Source: Datnioides undecimradiatus (taxonomy: Eukaryota > Chordata > Actinopteri > Lobotiformes > Datnioididae). From it: a stretch of DNA of 64,000 nt. The position numbers were made by a program, and so were the translations under genes. The first letter of the stretch is position 1. The number at the start of each line of letters is the position of its first letter. The DNA lies in contig WARS01000033.1 of the NCBI GenBank assembly GCA_008933995.1, positions 10,244,287 to 10,308,286 of the forward strand. The letters run 5' to 3'. The notes below the pieces were generated by a model. It made no database searches and had not been told where the DNA came from. It saw only the letters and a program-made list of their open reading frames with translations. Positions 46,013 to 57,345 of this stretch are shown piece after piece.

Positions 46013-49000
46013 CTGTGGAAAACGTGAGAAATCTGATGAAAAAATCTGCATGTCCTGCATCTTGTATCAAACAACCAGGACAGACTGTCCGGATGCACTA
46101 TTTAGGAATAATAATAATAAAAATCAATTTAATTTATATAGCGTTTCAGACGCTCAAAGATGCTGTACAGAAAACATAAACAGTCTATCAGTGCTGGAGG
46201 AAACAATCAGCTCCTTTACCTGAGTCAGTGTACTACTGCCACACTCAGTTACAAGTAAAACTCCTGCATTGGAAATGTTAGCTGTGTAAATGTATGTAAT
46301 AAAAAAAAAAATTTCTTTATTTTTTGTGGTGCAAGCCATTTTGAACAATTTTGTATATGTACTTCATACTTTCCACCACTGACCTATGTTCAATGCAGAT
46401 CATGCAACACAATGTTAAGAACGATCTGTTCAAGAACACAGTTTGAAATGTATTGTATTTTATCTTTTATCCGAGATGTTTTTCCCTGTTGGCTGTATTG
46501 TATCATCAACTTGTTTTTAATCGATTAAAACAGAAATAGTAAACATGTTATGTACATGTCTGTATGTTAACATCCACTGAATTCTGAGTGCAATAAAAAT
46601 GATCCCTTCTCAAATGTACACATCTAAATGCAACCCATCACATTTCATTCTACTATGCTGGATGAGGATTTCTGGACGGTAGGCTGTGAAAATGATTTCT
46701 ATAGTTATTTAAATAAACATTTCAATTTTAGCAAACAGAAAATATCCGATTCATGTCTAACAGAGATTACATCAATTAAATCAAGTGCAGTGCAATTAAA
46801 CCATAACAAAAGCCTTAATAAGACAACAGTGATGGATGATGTAAGCGTGCTTGGTGTACAGGCAGTCGACCAACCTGGATGGAGGTGAGTATGGACGACA
46901 CATCGTATGTGGGGCTCCAGCGGTTCTGAAGGATGTCTAAACATATACTGCCATCTGCGTAAACTGAGAAACACAGAGACAACAAGCTTCAGACCACAGA
47001 GATCAACATCACAACACCAGTCATTACATCTCTGCAGCAGTGTCACCAAGATGATGTTATATATGATCATTTAGTCAGGGCTGAATGTACAACATATCTG
47101 GAACAGATGGTTTTTAAACCAGACAGGACAAATCCCGGAGAACATTATAATTTCTGAAGCTAAATGACACATGAACTTGTTCTTACTCTACAGTTGACTA
47201 TAGCACGGTGGAAAAACACTGCAAGTTCCCTAGAGCTTATGATGTAGTCGAGTCAGCAAATACAACACACACAGTTAGATAATAAAGCAAGCAGTCAAAG
47301 ACCAAATGAAACACCTGAAACACCTTTTGGTTGCAAACGTATTGTGCTGACTGTACAAAGAGAAAAAATCCACTTCATATAGAGTTAACCGCCAGCCACT
47401 GACTGTGGGAGAGAGGATGAATGGACGCAATCGGCTTGAATGAGGAGGAAAGGAGAATAGAAACACAAACTGTGCAAAATAGGGCTACATCTGAAGTCCA
47501 AACACTTCATACACCAACTAGGCTGGTTATGAATAAAGACCAGGCAGTCAGTTGTTTCTGTGGTCAAATGCAGAGTTAGAATCAGTGTGTTTCTAAAGAA
47601 ACACAAGTGCACTACTTACCATTTGGGTGAAACATTCTGGAGACAAACCGAACTGTGGGAGGCTTGTTTGGGTACTCCTCTGAAAACTCTATCAGAAGCT
47701 TAAATGTTCCTGCAGAGAGAGTAAGGGAGAGTGGGAGGGAGGAGGGTGAGAGACACAGTGATAGACAGTGAGGAGGGAGGGAGTGTGTTAGGGGTGCACA
47801 CAAGTAATTTTGTGAGGAGAATACAGATGTGAAGGATCAAGGGGTCAGAGAAAGCGAGGGAAACAATTACGTTACTAAAAATACAGCTGGCTTGACTAGA
47901 AAGAGAAGCTAATCTTTCACTGAGGCAGAGATGTCGACTCTGCAGGCTAAAAGAGAATAAAGGAGGGAGAAGACTAACAAGGAAAACAACAAACCCTGAG
48001 TCAGCACTACTCGGGCCTGACTTCAGTCATAATTGTGAGCAAAAAGTGCACAACAATAACAAAGTGTGGACATGTCAAACAAACCTCAACCTTAGGTTAC
48101 AGAGCAATTTGCATCTTTAGTCTAGAGTGAAGGAACCCTGGATTAGGAATTGTTTATTATTCAATACTAATATATCATTTATCAGCTTCTGTGACAACTT
48201 AATGCAATCATTTTGTTGTATTTCTGTTTTTAATAATTTAGAGCATAATAAAAAACGACAACCACAAATCAAACAGTTTGGTGTATGGATAAATCCAGAG
48301 ATAAACAATGCAATGTCGCCCGGGAAAACAGCTGAACTCAATGTTTGATGCATTTGGAAGTCATCCTGCGGGGTGCTGCAGAGGCCGACCACATGCAAGG
48401 CTGGCATTGTGACATGAACACAATATTTCTACTGTGTTCTGCAACATAATTGGAATGAAAGATCAGATAATTGTTGACGTGATCATTTTGTAAAATACAA
48501 TGTCACGTGATCATAAATCTGTGCATAGTTTGGCAATCAGACAAACCTTCAAATTCACACATCTGTTACTTTGTCAAACACATATTGAGCAATGCAGCAT
48601 TGACTTATTATGCCTACTAACATAATGTGTAACCATGTGTTACAAGGTACTTTGTTGCTTTAAATATTGCATGTATATTATATAATTTCATGAGTGTGTA
48701 TACAGAAGAAAATATACCACAGTCCCACTGCATTATATGAAAATGTTTAGGATTGAATGTTCATCCAGCATAAATTTTAGCGCCTTTAAAAAAAACAGCA
48801 GCATTTTAGCCGAGCGGCACCTCTTAAAACTCGCTGCCGCAGTTTTATTACAAATGGAAGGGGTCTGTGGAACCATAACCACAGAAATGTCTCAGTTCGC
48901 AACCTGACAAGCAACCGATAAACTGTTACAAAAACTCCAGACTGTTTTAAACATTTCTTGGCATGACACTCAGATCATTAAAAACCTTTTTGGGAATGTG

Positions 49001-52000
49001 TGGGAATATTTCTGAGTTTGTGTGATTTTGTAATTGATCGCTCAGGTTGGGCGTGTAACTCAACATCTGCTTGTCATACTTTTATAACACACTGCCCAGA
49101 AGGCTATAATAGATTGATTGAATGATGCAACGCTACAATAACAAGAATGCAGGAGGAAGTTCAATCAAATCCAGAGCTTGGATAAATGTGATCCCACTGA
49201 GCCAGGACTTTATGGACAAGATAAATCAAAATGGAGAACTTACCATCTTCAAACGGTGTTCCCACAGGTCTGCAGAAGGCAGAGAGAGAGCGAGAGAGAG
49301 CAATACAATTATTTCCAAATTCCAAACATCCCCACTGCTACCAATAAGGTCTCAGCATGTAGAAGAATATAACCATTCCCATCTATCCTTCAAGGACTTG
49401 CTCTGCTAAAACACCAGAGGCTTTATTTACTCTGCTCCTCACATTCACACAGCCTGTGTAAAGGGGCCAATTAAGTCAGCTGCCTACACGTTTAACATTT
49501 CTGGCAGCTTCCCCTTTGACTTTAAATTAGGTGAGGAACTATTAGCAAGTCTATTTCTAGTTTAAACCCAATGTGTTGCTCTGGTTTGTTTTGTTGCACC
49601 TTGTTGCTTCTTGCTGAGTTGCCTTTTACTTTCTAGTGTTGCTTGCAATTTGCTTGTAATATGTTTGGCTATTGGTTTTCACACTACTAGTACGTTTTTT
49701 GAAAAAGTTAGGAGAGTTTTTCCATTAAATTGCATTTCAAATTGTGTACCAAAAGATAATACCAAAAATCACACTTTTGGTTTGGTAATAGTACTGCTGT
49801 GATACTTCTTTTTGACCCATCAGCTTTAGCCCCAACAGTGTCTCCCGGTGAATTCTTCCATCAAACCCCAGCTGAGTCTCGACATGCTGATTTTCCAGAC
49901 TGTTCTGTGCTACAATCAGAGCTGTAATCAAAAATATTTCAATACTGCAAAAGGGGTGGGTGGGTTCGGGGACTCTGTGCATCACAATCACAGTGGCACA
50001 GTAAAGACAGCAGGGCGGAGTTGGATTTAGAGCATGACTCACCCAAAAATAACAGCGTTCCAAAGCATGATGTTGTTCTCTGATGGTGCTCCACTCACAC
50101 CGGTGGGAGGATCTTCTTGAAGTCTGCGTAAGACACAGAAAAAGAGACATGGTAAGAGAAGAGTAGAAGGAGACATGTAGAGACGGACGGCAAGGAAGAG
50201 GCAAAAAGACAGCAGAAAAGGCAGCAAGAAGCAAGGCAGGAAGAAAGAGACAAAAGGAAAAAAGAAACCAAAACTTTGGACAAAGGGAGAGATGGGAAAC
50301 AAAAAGAGGCAAACACAGATAAAGGGACATTAAAATATGAAGGACGGAATTAAATGGCGATGGAAACAACACAAACAGAGATGGGGTAGAAAAAAGCAGT
50401 AGGGGGAGAGACAAGGCTGGGAGAGAGTGTGAGGATTTTAATTAACACCTTGACTGCAGGATGATTATCAGTCAAAACACGAACTGCTGTATCAACATGA
50501 CTTCAGCAGACAGCCAGGCTTGCACAATCAACTGCACACTGCCCATCCTGCTGTCACATGTCAGTTAACATAAGCTATACAATTAACACTCATCTGAGGC
50601 CCCACTGTACCATGTCTGTATCCCCAGTAAGGATCAAAGACCTGGTGGTGCTAAGTGTTTTAGCCAGTGAGTCGACCTTTGCCTGAAATGTCTTCTAACT
50701 CACGGTCAGGCTATCTGAATAGACCACAAGCGCACTCATGCTGAAAGAAAGAACAGAGAGGTGTCCTGATGTTTTTCCATCAACAATCTGTGTCTGATAT
50801 GTTACTGTCCAAACCTGACCTATAGGAAACACTCACAGCTCTGGACACTTAGTGTCTATTCTTTTCCCAGGAAAAACAATCTGGTGCAGAAAAGGTGATG
50901 TGTTTTATTTGCTGCTGCAGCAGCAGAGGCAACATCGATGGGTTTGACATAAATAGAGAAACATGGTGGTTAGTAGCAGCAGTACAGGACAAAGAAATAA
51001 ATGTCAACTGGAGAACATGAAAGTGAAGGTGAAGGTGAACATGAAATGAAGGTTTTATTTATTGATATGGCAATTGACAGGAAATAAGTAAATGACCTTG
51101 TCAGTAAATTATCAGTTGTCTATATAGCTTAAGGACATGTTTAATGCAGCTACTGAATCTAAGTTTTATCGTTACTGATTAACTTTTGAGTTGATTAACT
51201 GGTAAATGATTTTGTTGTTTAAATTAAGACAATGAGTGAAAATGTCAGAGCCAGAAGGCCTGACTTTACAGTCCTAAGCCTTTTGCATCACAAAAACAAT
51301 ATTATCAAGACATCTTAGTATTTGGCATAGTCTCAAAGCCTTGTACAATGCATAACCTTTGTTTTTCTATTTTCTAAAAATACAGACATTTTGGAAATGA
51401 CACATTATTTTAAGAGCCCAAGTGACTCAAGTAACCAAAATAGTCTTAGATTGAGTTTTCATTTATGATTGTAATAATTATCTCCAGCTCCACATAGAAA
51501 AACTACCCAGAGCTGTTTGACGAGTGATCTCTAAAGTGCAGTGCGCAAACGTCTGACAGCAACAACTGCCTAGCAACAAAGATGTCAACAAATCAAAACA
51601 CATGCTGGAGGCCAACATTTTAAATTAAGTTTCCGACAACGGCCTCAGGTTTGTTAAACTATTCAGTGGTGTCGGCTATATAACAGGTGGCGGACTATGG
51701 CCACATTGGCAAATAAAGGCAGAATGTTGAAATGAACCTTTCTCCACAGAATAAACGTCAATTTACACTGCCAGTTCACTTGCTGACACTCTGGGTACAT
51801 TATTTTGTCACATTTGCCTCACATCACCAATGCATGTAGGCCAAATCCCGAATCAACTTAGACTAAGGCGTACAATCCCATGTCTAGTATAAAAGCTGGT
51901 TTAATAAGAGCTTACAGCTATAAAACAAGGTAGGCTGATTTGTGTGTCTGTGTGTGAGTGTAGATCCATGTCCCTAGCTGCAGACAGACCCACTGCAATT

Positions 52001-54066
52001 AACCTCATTTACCATAATCTGCCTGAGCTCTTTGCTGCTGGTGGTGGAGGGATGCTCAACTCAACGTCCCCTCCAGATAGATAGTTTCTTTATTTTACTT
52101 GGAAACTCAGGATTACTGACCATTCTGCAGAGAGCAGATTAGGGGAAAGCAGGCAGTCTGTAGCAGGCCAACTGTATGCATAAATATATATTTTTCTCAA
52201 TCTGAAACTGCCTTATAATTCATTTTATTAAAAAATGTAAACAAGAAGTTCATCAATGGATTAAAAAAAATGCCATATTCATGTTGGCCTATCAATGTGA
52301 GGATTTACTGGTCTGGTTTTGGACGCTTGTAAACCGCATATCTTTGGGTTTTTGGACTGTTGCTCTGATAAAATGTAGAGATATCCTTGGGCTCTTGGTA
52401 AATGACATGGCAATTTTTCACATATTTCTGACACTTTATGGACAAAACAGTGAAATCATTTAACTAAACGGCACAAGCATTCACTGCTAATAAGATTTTA
52501 ACTGTAGCTTTAACTGTAGCTTCCAAACTACTGTAAGCTACTGAAAAGGTGAATCCTCACTAAAATACTTCGAGAAGTAATGTGAGTCTAAAAACAAAGA
52601 GAAAGCACTGGAGTGTAAGGTGATGGTTTCACAATGTCGATTGCTTCCAAAAATACATCTGGAGAAGAAACGAAAGTGGTGCTTTACTGAATAAAATATG
52701 AAGAATTGCCTTTGCTTTGGAGTGAACAATTAACAGGGCTACCTAATTGCTTATTTGAGCAGCAATTCCCAACTGTCATTTTCATCCAATCCATCCAAAT
52801 ACTGAGCTAAAACTGTACAGCAAAGTGTTTTTGTTCAGTTTCACAGCTTAGCGTCAAGACATATATTGAGCAAATTTGACTTTGCAGATCAAACAAGAAA
52901 GGTTAAACAGAATCGCCAAAGGCTGAGTTCAATTAGTCAGCCTTGGCGTGGACACACAGGCTGATCCAGGAATGTGCTATTGTGTTGTCCTAACATCACT
53001 GTGTTGCAGTTTACCACCTGGGGACTGGAAGGGCAGACTAGAGTTACGGTGACACCTTATCTGCCCTGCTTCATCGGCTGTTCTTAGCAGAATAGCTTAG
53101 GATCTTTTTTTCCGCTGACAGGTGTGTGTGTGTGAGAATGACACACAAACACACACCTGAGGTAGGATGCCATATGGAGCAAGGCAACAGATTGGGGATA
53201 GCAGGTATTACAAGCAGCCCCTTGCCAGGTGTGACTGTCCCTTCTTGTCCTGTCTCAAGAGCACAAAGCACAAAGTTTGATGATATCATTATTAACAAGA
53301 GAGGTATGTTAGAATTACTTAAATAAACTAATACTCATTTAAAAAGATCATTATGATGATGTCGTGTGCACATGTTCTAGCTATGATATAGTATGCTGAA
53401 CCCCCTGATCGTGGACAGGGAGTTGTGCAACACCTGAGAGCCACGTTGCTGGCGGGGGGGGGGGGGCTGAAACCATAATGCTGGCTGGCTGGTTGGTTGA
53501 CTTTAGCTTCCCTCTTAGCAGCAGAATTTAACCCACTAAAATCAGGATAAAACTTGTCAAATTTAGCTTCCAATCAGGGCCAATTAAGGGAAGACAATAG
53601 GCTTACTGAATTTCCCGCAAGTCTCCTGTCCAAGCAAATTTAACCCATCTCAGGTAACCTCAACCAACTTCAAGTTGCACCTAACAAACAAACTAACCAG
53701 GAAAATGATGAACCAACGTTTAGGTTATTTCCAGGATAGAAAACACCGCATAAACCGAAAGTACATTCTTCCCATACCTTCGAATAAGATTTAACATTTA
53801 CAATCGTCTCTTTGCAACCCAATCGATCCCAAATGCAGATGCACGCCGCGTAAAGTGGCGAGTTTATTTGACAAAAAGACCAGTCGAGCTTTAGGTACAG
53901 TATTGTTTGCACCAGCGGCTGATTGAGCATTGAGCTAAGCTAGCTCCCGATAGCTTCATCGGCTAACGCTTCTAGCTACACACACACAAACAGAGGAGGC
54001 GACTGCCAAAACGTCGCGTTACCTTTTAAAGTCTCTCATAAGCCGTCTCCTTGCCGGGGTCGACAT
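45884..54066 (-). CDS. ube2b: ube2b, RAD6-type ubiquitin-conjugating enzyme E2 B
   Basis: This E2 enzyme transfers ubiquitin to histone H2B with RNF20/40, to PCNA with RAD18 and to N-degron substrates with UBR proteins (family knowledge). Six exons (54023-54066, 50043-50123, 49244-49269, 47620-47709, 46875-46963, 45884-46012) join in phase to exactly 152 codons plus stop, the family length. The protein is a single UBC domain: [21 protein letters not shown] at the start, the HPN motif at 78-80, catalytic Cys88 in SICLDI, and Ser120 in the NPNSP CDK-type site. IEFSEEY (Ser rather than Thr) and the neighbours favour UBE2B over UBE2A. Differences from human, as I remember it: Val44 for Glu, Leu for Gln before Trp36, Thr142 for Ser and a WVDV tail. 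All splice sites are GT-AG. Confidence 0.97.
46108..46165. repeat. Fish repeat fragment (ATAATAATAA + TTTATATAGCG)
   Basis: An (AAT)n run is followed by TTTAATTTATATAGCGTTTC, GACGCTCAAAGATGC and TGTACAG, a diverged form of a widespread fish text (TTTATATAGCGCTTTTC and AAAGACGCTTTACAG). It lies in ube2b intron 5, directly next to the MITE at 46189. Confidence 0.45.
46189..46381. mobile_element. hAT-type MITE (CAGTGGTGGAAAG family)
   Basis: A 193-bp element with terminal inverted repeats: CAGTGCTGGAGG at the left and CTTTCCACCACTG at the right. Internal text ACTCAGTTACAAGTAAAACT and CTCCTGCATTGGAAATG matches the very common fish MITE whose ends are CAGTGGTGGAAAGTA. The 8-bp flanks (CAGTCTAT and ACCTATGT) are not a clean duplication, consistent with age. 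It sits in ube2b intron 5, between exon 6 and exon 5. Confidence 0.75.
46875..46963 (-). CDS. ube2b: ube2b exon 5 (catalytic Cys88)
   Basis: This exon has 89 nt, encoding [20 protein letters not shown] and VSSILTSIQ. It contains the active-site cysteine and the conserved QNRWSP segment. The acceptor is tttctcag and the donor is gttggt at 46874, a weaker donor than the others in this gene. Confidence 0.96.
47620..47709 (-). CDS. ube2b: ube2b exon 4
   Basis: This exon has 90 nt, encoding [20 protein letters not shown] and FVSRMFHPN with the conserved HPN motif of E2 enzymes. The acceptor is tctctgcag and the donor is gtaagt at 47619. Confidence 0.96.
49244..49269 (-). CDS. ube2b: ube2b exon 3 (26-nt micro-exon)
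   Basis: Only 26 nt, encoding PVGTPFED between Gly42 and Gly51. The acceptor is ttctgcag and the donor is gtaagt. Skipping it would shift the frame before the catalytic Cys. It carries the Val44 codon (GTG) where mammalian proteins have Glu. Confidence 0.95.
50043..50123 (-). CDS. ube2b: ube2b exon 2
   Basis: This exon has 81 nt, residues 15-42, including [20 protein letters not shown]. The donor is gtgagt at 50042. The acceptor cttacgcag follows a pyrimidine-rich intron end of about 300 nt (plus-strand 50125-50420 is purine-rich). The long minus-strand frame 49737-50414 merely reads through this exon and its tract. Confidence 0.96.
51160..51420. mobile_element. Possible diverged ATTAATCG-type MITE in ube2b intron 1
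   Basis: ATCGTTACTGATTAAC, GAGTTGATTAACTGG, TGAGTGAAAATGTCAGAGCC and a TTCTATTTTCTAAAAAT segment resemble, in order, parts of the repeat at 20636-20918. The ends are unclear. Confidence 0.35.
53454..53466. repeat. G homopolymer (13 nt)
   Basis: A plus-strand G run in ube2b intron 1; a possible sequencing length uncertainty. Confidence 0.9.
54023..54066 (-). CDS. ube2b: ube2b exon 1
   Basis: This exon has 44 nt, encoding [14 protein letters not shown] and two bases of Arg15, with donor gtaacg at 54022. It lies at the edge of a CpG-containing promoter region. Exon 1 ending at this point in the RAD6 sequence is the family norm. Confidence 0.95.
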
Positions 54067-54210
54067 TATTCAAAGCGTATAAAAAACTAAACCAGGACCA
54101 TAAACCGAATACTATCCGACACCAAATCCGGTGTATCTTCCGCTTGTAGCCCTTTTCTTCTTCTACCAAAACAACTGGCTAGCTTGCTGTTTCTGGTGAC
54201 GTCGGTTGCT
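54067..54210 (-). promoter_or_regulatory. ube2b 5' UTR and promoter
   Basis: Upstream of the ATG on the minus strand there is a GCGGAAGA ETS-like core (complement of about 54134-54141), and a CRE-like TGACGTCG lies at 54197-54204 on the plus strand. There is no TATA box on the minus strand at a useful distance. The region is richer in CpG than the flanks. The arrangement fits a broadly expressed, TATA-less gene; the start site itself is not visible. Confidence 0.45.
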
Positions 54211-56689
54211 TACAGAGCTGGCCAACTGAGGTACAGCCCCTCTCATATCGGGCACGATGTCGATGTGGAAATGTTCATCATCAACCTCCACCACGCCTGT
54301 CAGTATGATGTATTCTATAGTATTCTAATACCGTGTTTTTACCCTCCAAGCAAAGGTAGCCATCAGTCTGTCATCATCTCATATAAGGGTATCAAAAACC
54401 ATATACACTGGTAATCGAGTGGAACCAATGTAATTGCAATGTCTGTAAATCATTATTGAACACTGCACATTTTATATTTGATGTCAGAGTGCCAATGGAA
54501 AGTACAACTATCTCTGTGGTACTTTTTTTTATTTTTAATTAAGCATTACCATAACATAACTGCATGATAATACTCCACACCTTGTGTTTGTTACATGATT
54601 GTTAGGTAATCATGTGACACCTGATGGCACATTTGCACATGTCATGGGACCTGACAGATTTTAAGGAAAAGAGCCACTTGTCTCTGCTCTGCTGTTAGTT
54701 GAAAACTAGACTGCACTTGGAAGATAGAGGGTAGAGCCTTAACCCTTCCTGCCACAGCATTTACACATAATGTAGAACACTGTAGAAAACATTTCAGGAA
54801 AGCATTACAGAAATCATTTTAATTTGTGATGCTAATCTGAGGTGCTGTTTTTTGTTTGGTTGTTGTTGTTTTTACTTTTTTTCCTACAGCAGAGCTTTTA
54901 TGCCTTCAAACATGAGTAGACATGAAATGCTGTAAAACAGATCTTAGATGAGAAGGGGCATCCCTACTAGCCCTTTGTCTTTCTGAAGAAACAGTCAGTC
55001 AATCTCTCTCTATCTATCTACCTATCTATGAATGATCAACTTCATCTGTTGTCATGGAAACAGTATAATTCATCCTTTAATGTTAAGATTGTATACACAG
55101 CAAGGTGCAGACCAGTGCCAGCTTCAGTGCAACTCCATAAACATACAAGCACATTCAACTCCAGTGCACCATGCTTTATTTACCTTGCCAAATGCTTGCC
55201 GCTATCTTGGCCCTGTCAAGGTGCTAAATCCTGCCCATCATTTTCTGATAACTTGGCCAGCTGAAAGTAAGATAGCTGTTTGACATTTGGTGAAAAAAGT
55301 ATGGTGCAATGGAGACGAGCTGTGCAACATTAATCATTAATGTTTATTAACGTTTCATATGCATTGAGAAAAGTCTGTTAAGAAGGATGCAACCTGTCAT
55401 CCACCTAATGCAGTCACCCCAGTTTAACTTCTGGAAGGATAGCAGGTGAAAATAAAAATGAGCATCGGTCTAGTAATCCACTCAGCATTAAGTGTCTTAC
55501 CTTAAATTTACATAATCCATCTGTAGCTAATGCACTCTGCCTGCATGGTCCTGCCTGTTAACTGATTAATATCAAGTCAGCAAAAAATATGGACTGATGT
55601 TAAATCACGTTCTGCTACTTCACTTGTTGATGTTATGCTGCAACCTTTACAAAATATGACTGTGAAACAAAGAAATCTAGCTGATGGAACAAATCAAGAG
55701 CGACTCATTTAAAGAGGGAAACTATTCAGACACAAATCTATGCTAGAGGAAATATGCAGCTGTACAAAAAATGTTACAATGTTTAGAAAATGACAAACAC
55801 GTTCTCAGCCATAACCGATATGCATCACACATATAATTTAACCAGTAGCTTTCAGTGTCAATCCGTGGGAAATGTAGATGTAGATAAATGACATCTCAAT
55901 AATATCACAAATCTCCTCTGAAATGAATATCATTAACTAGACTTCCAGCTGTTCTACTGTTAGATCAGAAAAAACATCTCAATATAATTTCTAAGAAAAT
56001 ACGTAACAGTATCTTGAACATAAAAGAGAAAACTCCCCTTGAAGTGTTCTAGGACTCAAATGTTTTCCATCCTTGTATGCATGTATTTCTTGCTGTGTGC
56101 GCACATGTGCACATCTGTGTGTTCTCACAGCAGTGGTCCATGAAAATTACAAATAACATGCGATAACACAAACCGTCCTTGCTTTCACGCTTGCACAATT
56201 CTCAGTGATTAGGACAATACTGCAAAGACGACAGGGCCTGTGTAAATACAACACTCTGTTAGAGCGATTATGTCCACAGTCAGGGAGAAACGAAGAAAAA
56301 TATGTAGTGTTGTCCGATGTTTGTGCCATTTGTTTTAATTGCCTGGTCATGTTGGTGTTTTTATTGTAACAGAATTATCCCACTTTTATTGTGTAATCTC
56401 CTCTCTGACATTAAAACCACTTTGTCTTCCAATTATTTTCTTTGTCTTTCCCATCTTTCTTTTTTACAGTTTTTAATCTAATTTCCCATCAACAGTTCCT
56501 TTCGACTTCTTCACGTTTTTTTATTTGATACACAGGTACTTTAATTGACTTGCCCGGTGGGCTCAGTTCACCTTCATTAATCAGTAAAAACATGTTGAAA
56601 ACTGAAAAGAGGCACAAGCTTGTTTGAAATTGCTGAACTACATTTGGAGAAGCCTGTAAATTGTACTGTGGTCAGACATGACAAAAAAT

Positions 56690-57345
56690 GAACTTTACGG
56701 CAACATTATGAAACACCATGTTTGAAGAAGGGCTCTGCATAGGACCCTAAAATAAAGTTTGAAACATCACGGTACAGGCTGTTTCTCTCCTCATGGTACC
56801 GACAGAATCTAAATTATCAAAGAGAAGCTTCTGCTTGAGGAGAATTTTTTGCCTTCCATCAGCATGTGGGGAATGAAAAGTGGGCGGACACTCCAGCAGA
56901 ACAATGATCCAGAACACAAAGCAAAGAAGACCGTCGACTGGTTTCAGAGGAGGAAAATAAAGGTGTTGGATTGACTCAATCAGTCACCAGATTTAATAAA
57001 ACATTAGTGGAAGGAACTAAGGCAGCAGACCCATCACCGCAATCTTCAACAACATTTAACACACCAACAACATTGTGTGGAAGAATGGGCCAGAACCCTT
57101 CTAATCACTATAAAGGTTAGTTTCTTTGTACAGGAAGTGCCTTGGTTTTGCCACCCAGTAGATATTTCTGTCAGCATGTTCATTATTTTTACTGTTTCAT
57201 TCCACTTTATTGTACATAACATTTTATACATTATAGTGTTTCTTAACCTGTGTAGTCTTATTAATGTCACACCAATGTCTGGTCTAAATTTCATTGGAAG
57301 AGCTACTTTGGAAATACGCTAAATAAAAATTGTTGAAGTTTTAAA
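56690..57345 (+). mobile_element. Truncated Tc1/mariner transposon relic
   Basis: From 56894 the plus strand reads QQNNDPEHKAKKTVDWFQRR and KIKVLD, then a stop, then LNQSPDL, matching the C-terminal catalytic part of Tc1-type transposases (QQDNDPKHTAK, WFQ, KVNVLDWPSQSPDLNPIE). The block that should contain the last acidic residue of the DDE triad reads LIKH then a stop, so the catalytic site is destroyed. CVEEWARTL follows at 57074-57100. A later GRATLEIR and the AATAAAAATTGTTGAAGTTT text mark the 3' end. The N-terminal DNA-binding region is absent or unrecognisable. This is a different Tc1 lineage from the copy at 8.8 kb. Confidence 0.75.

Noticed and set aside
49737..50414. 225-codon minus-strand open frame
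   Set aside because: It is Leu/Phe/Ser-rich because it reads the long pyrimidine tract. It crosses ube2b exon 2 in another frame and has no domain.
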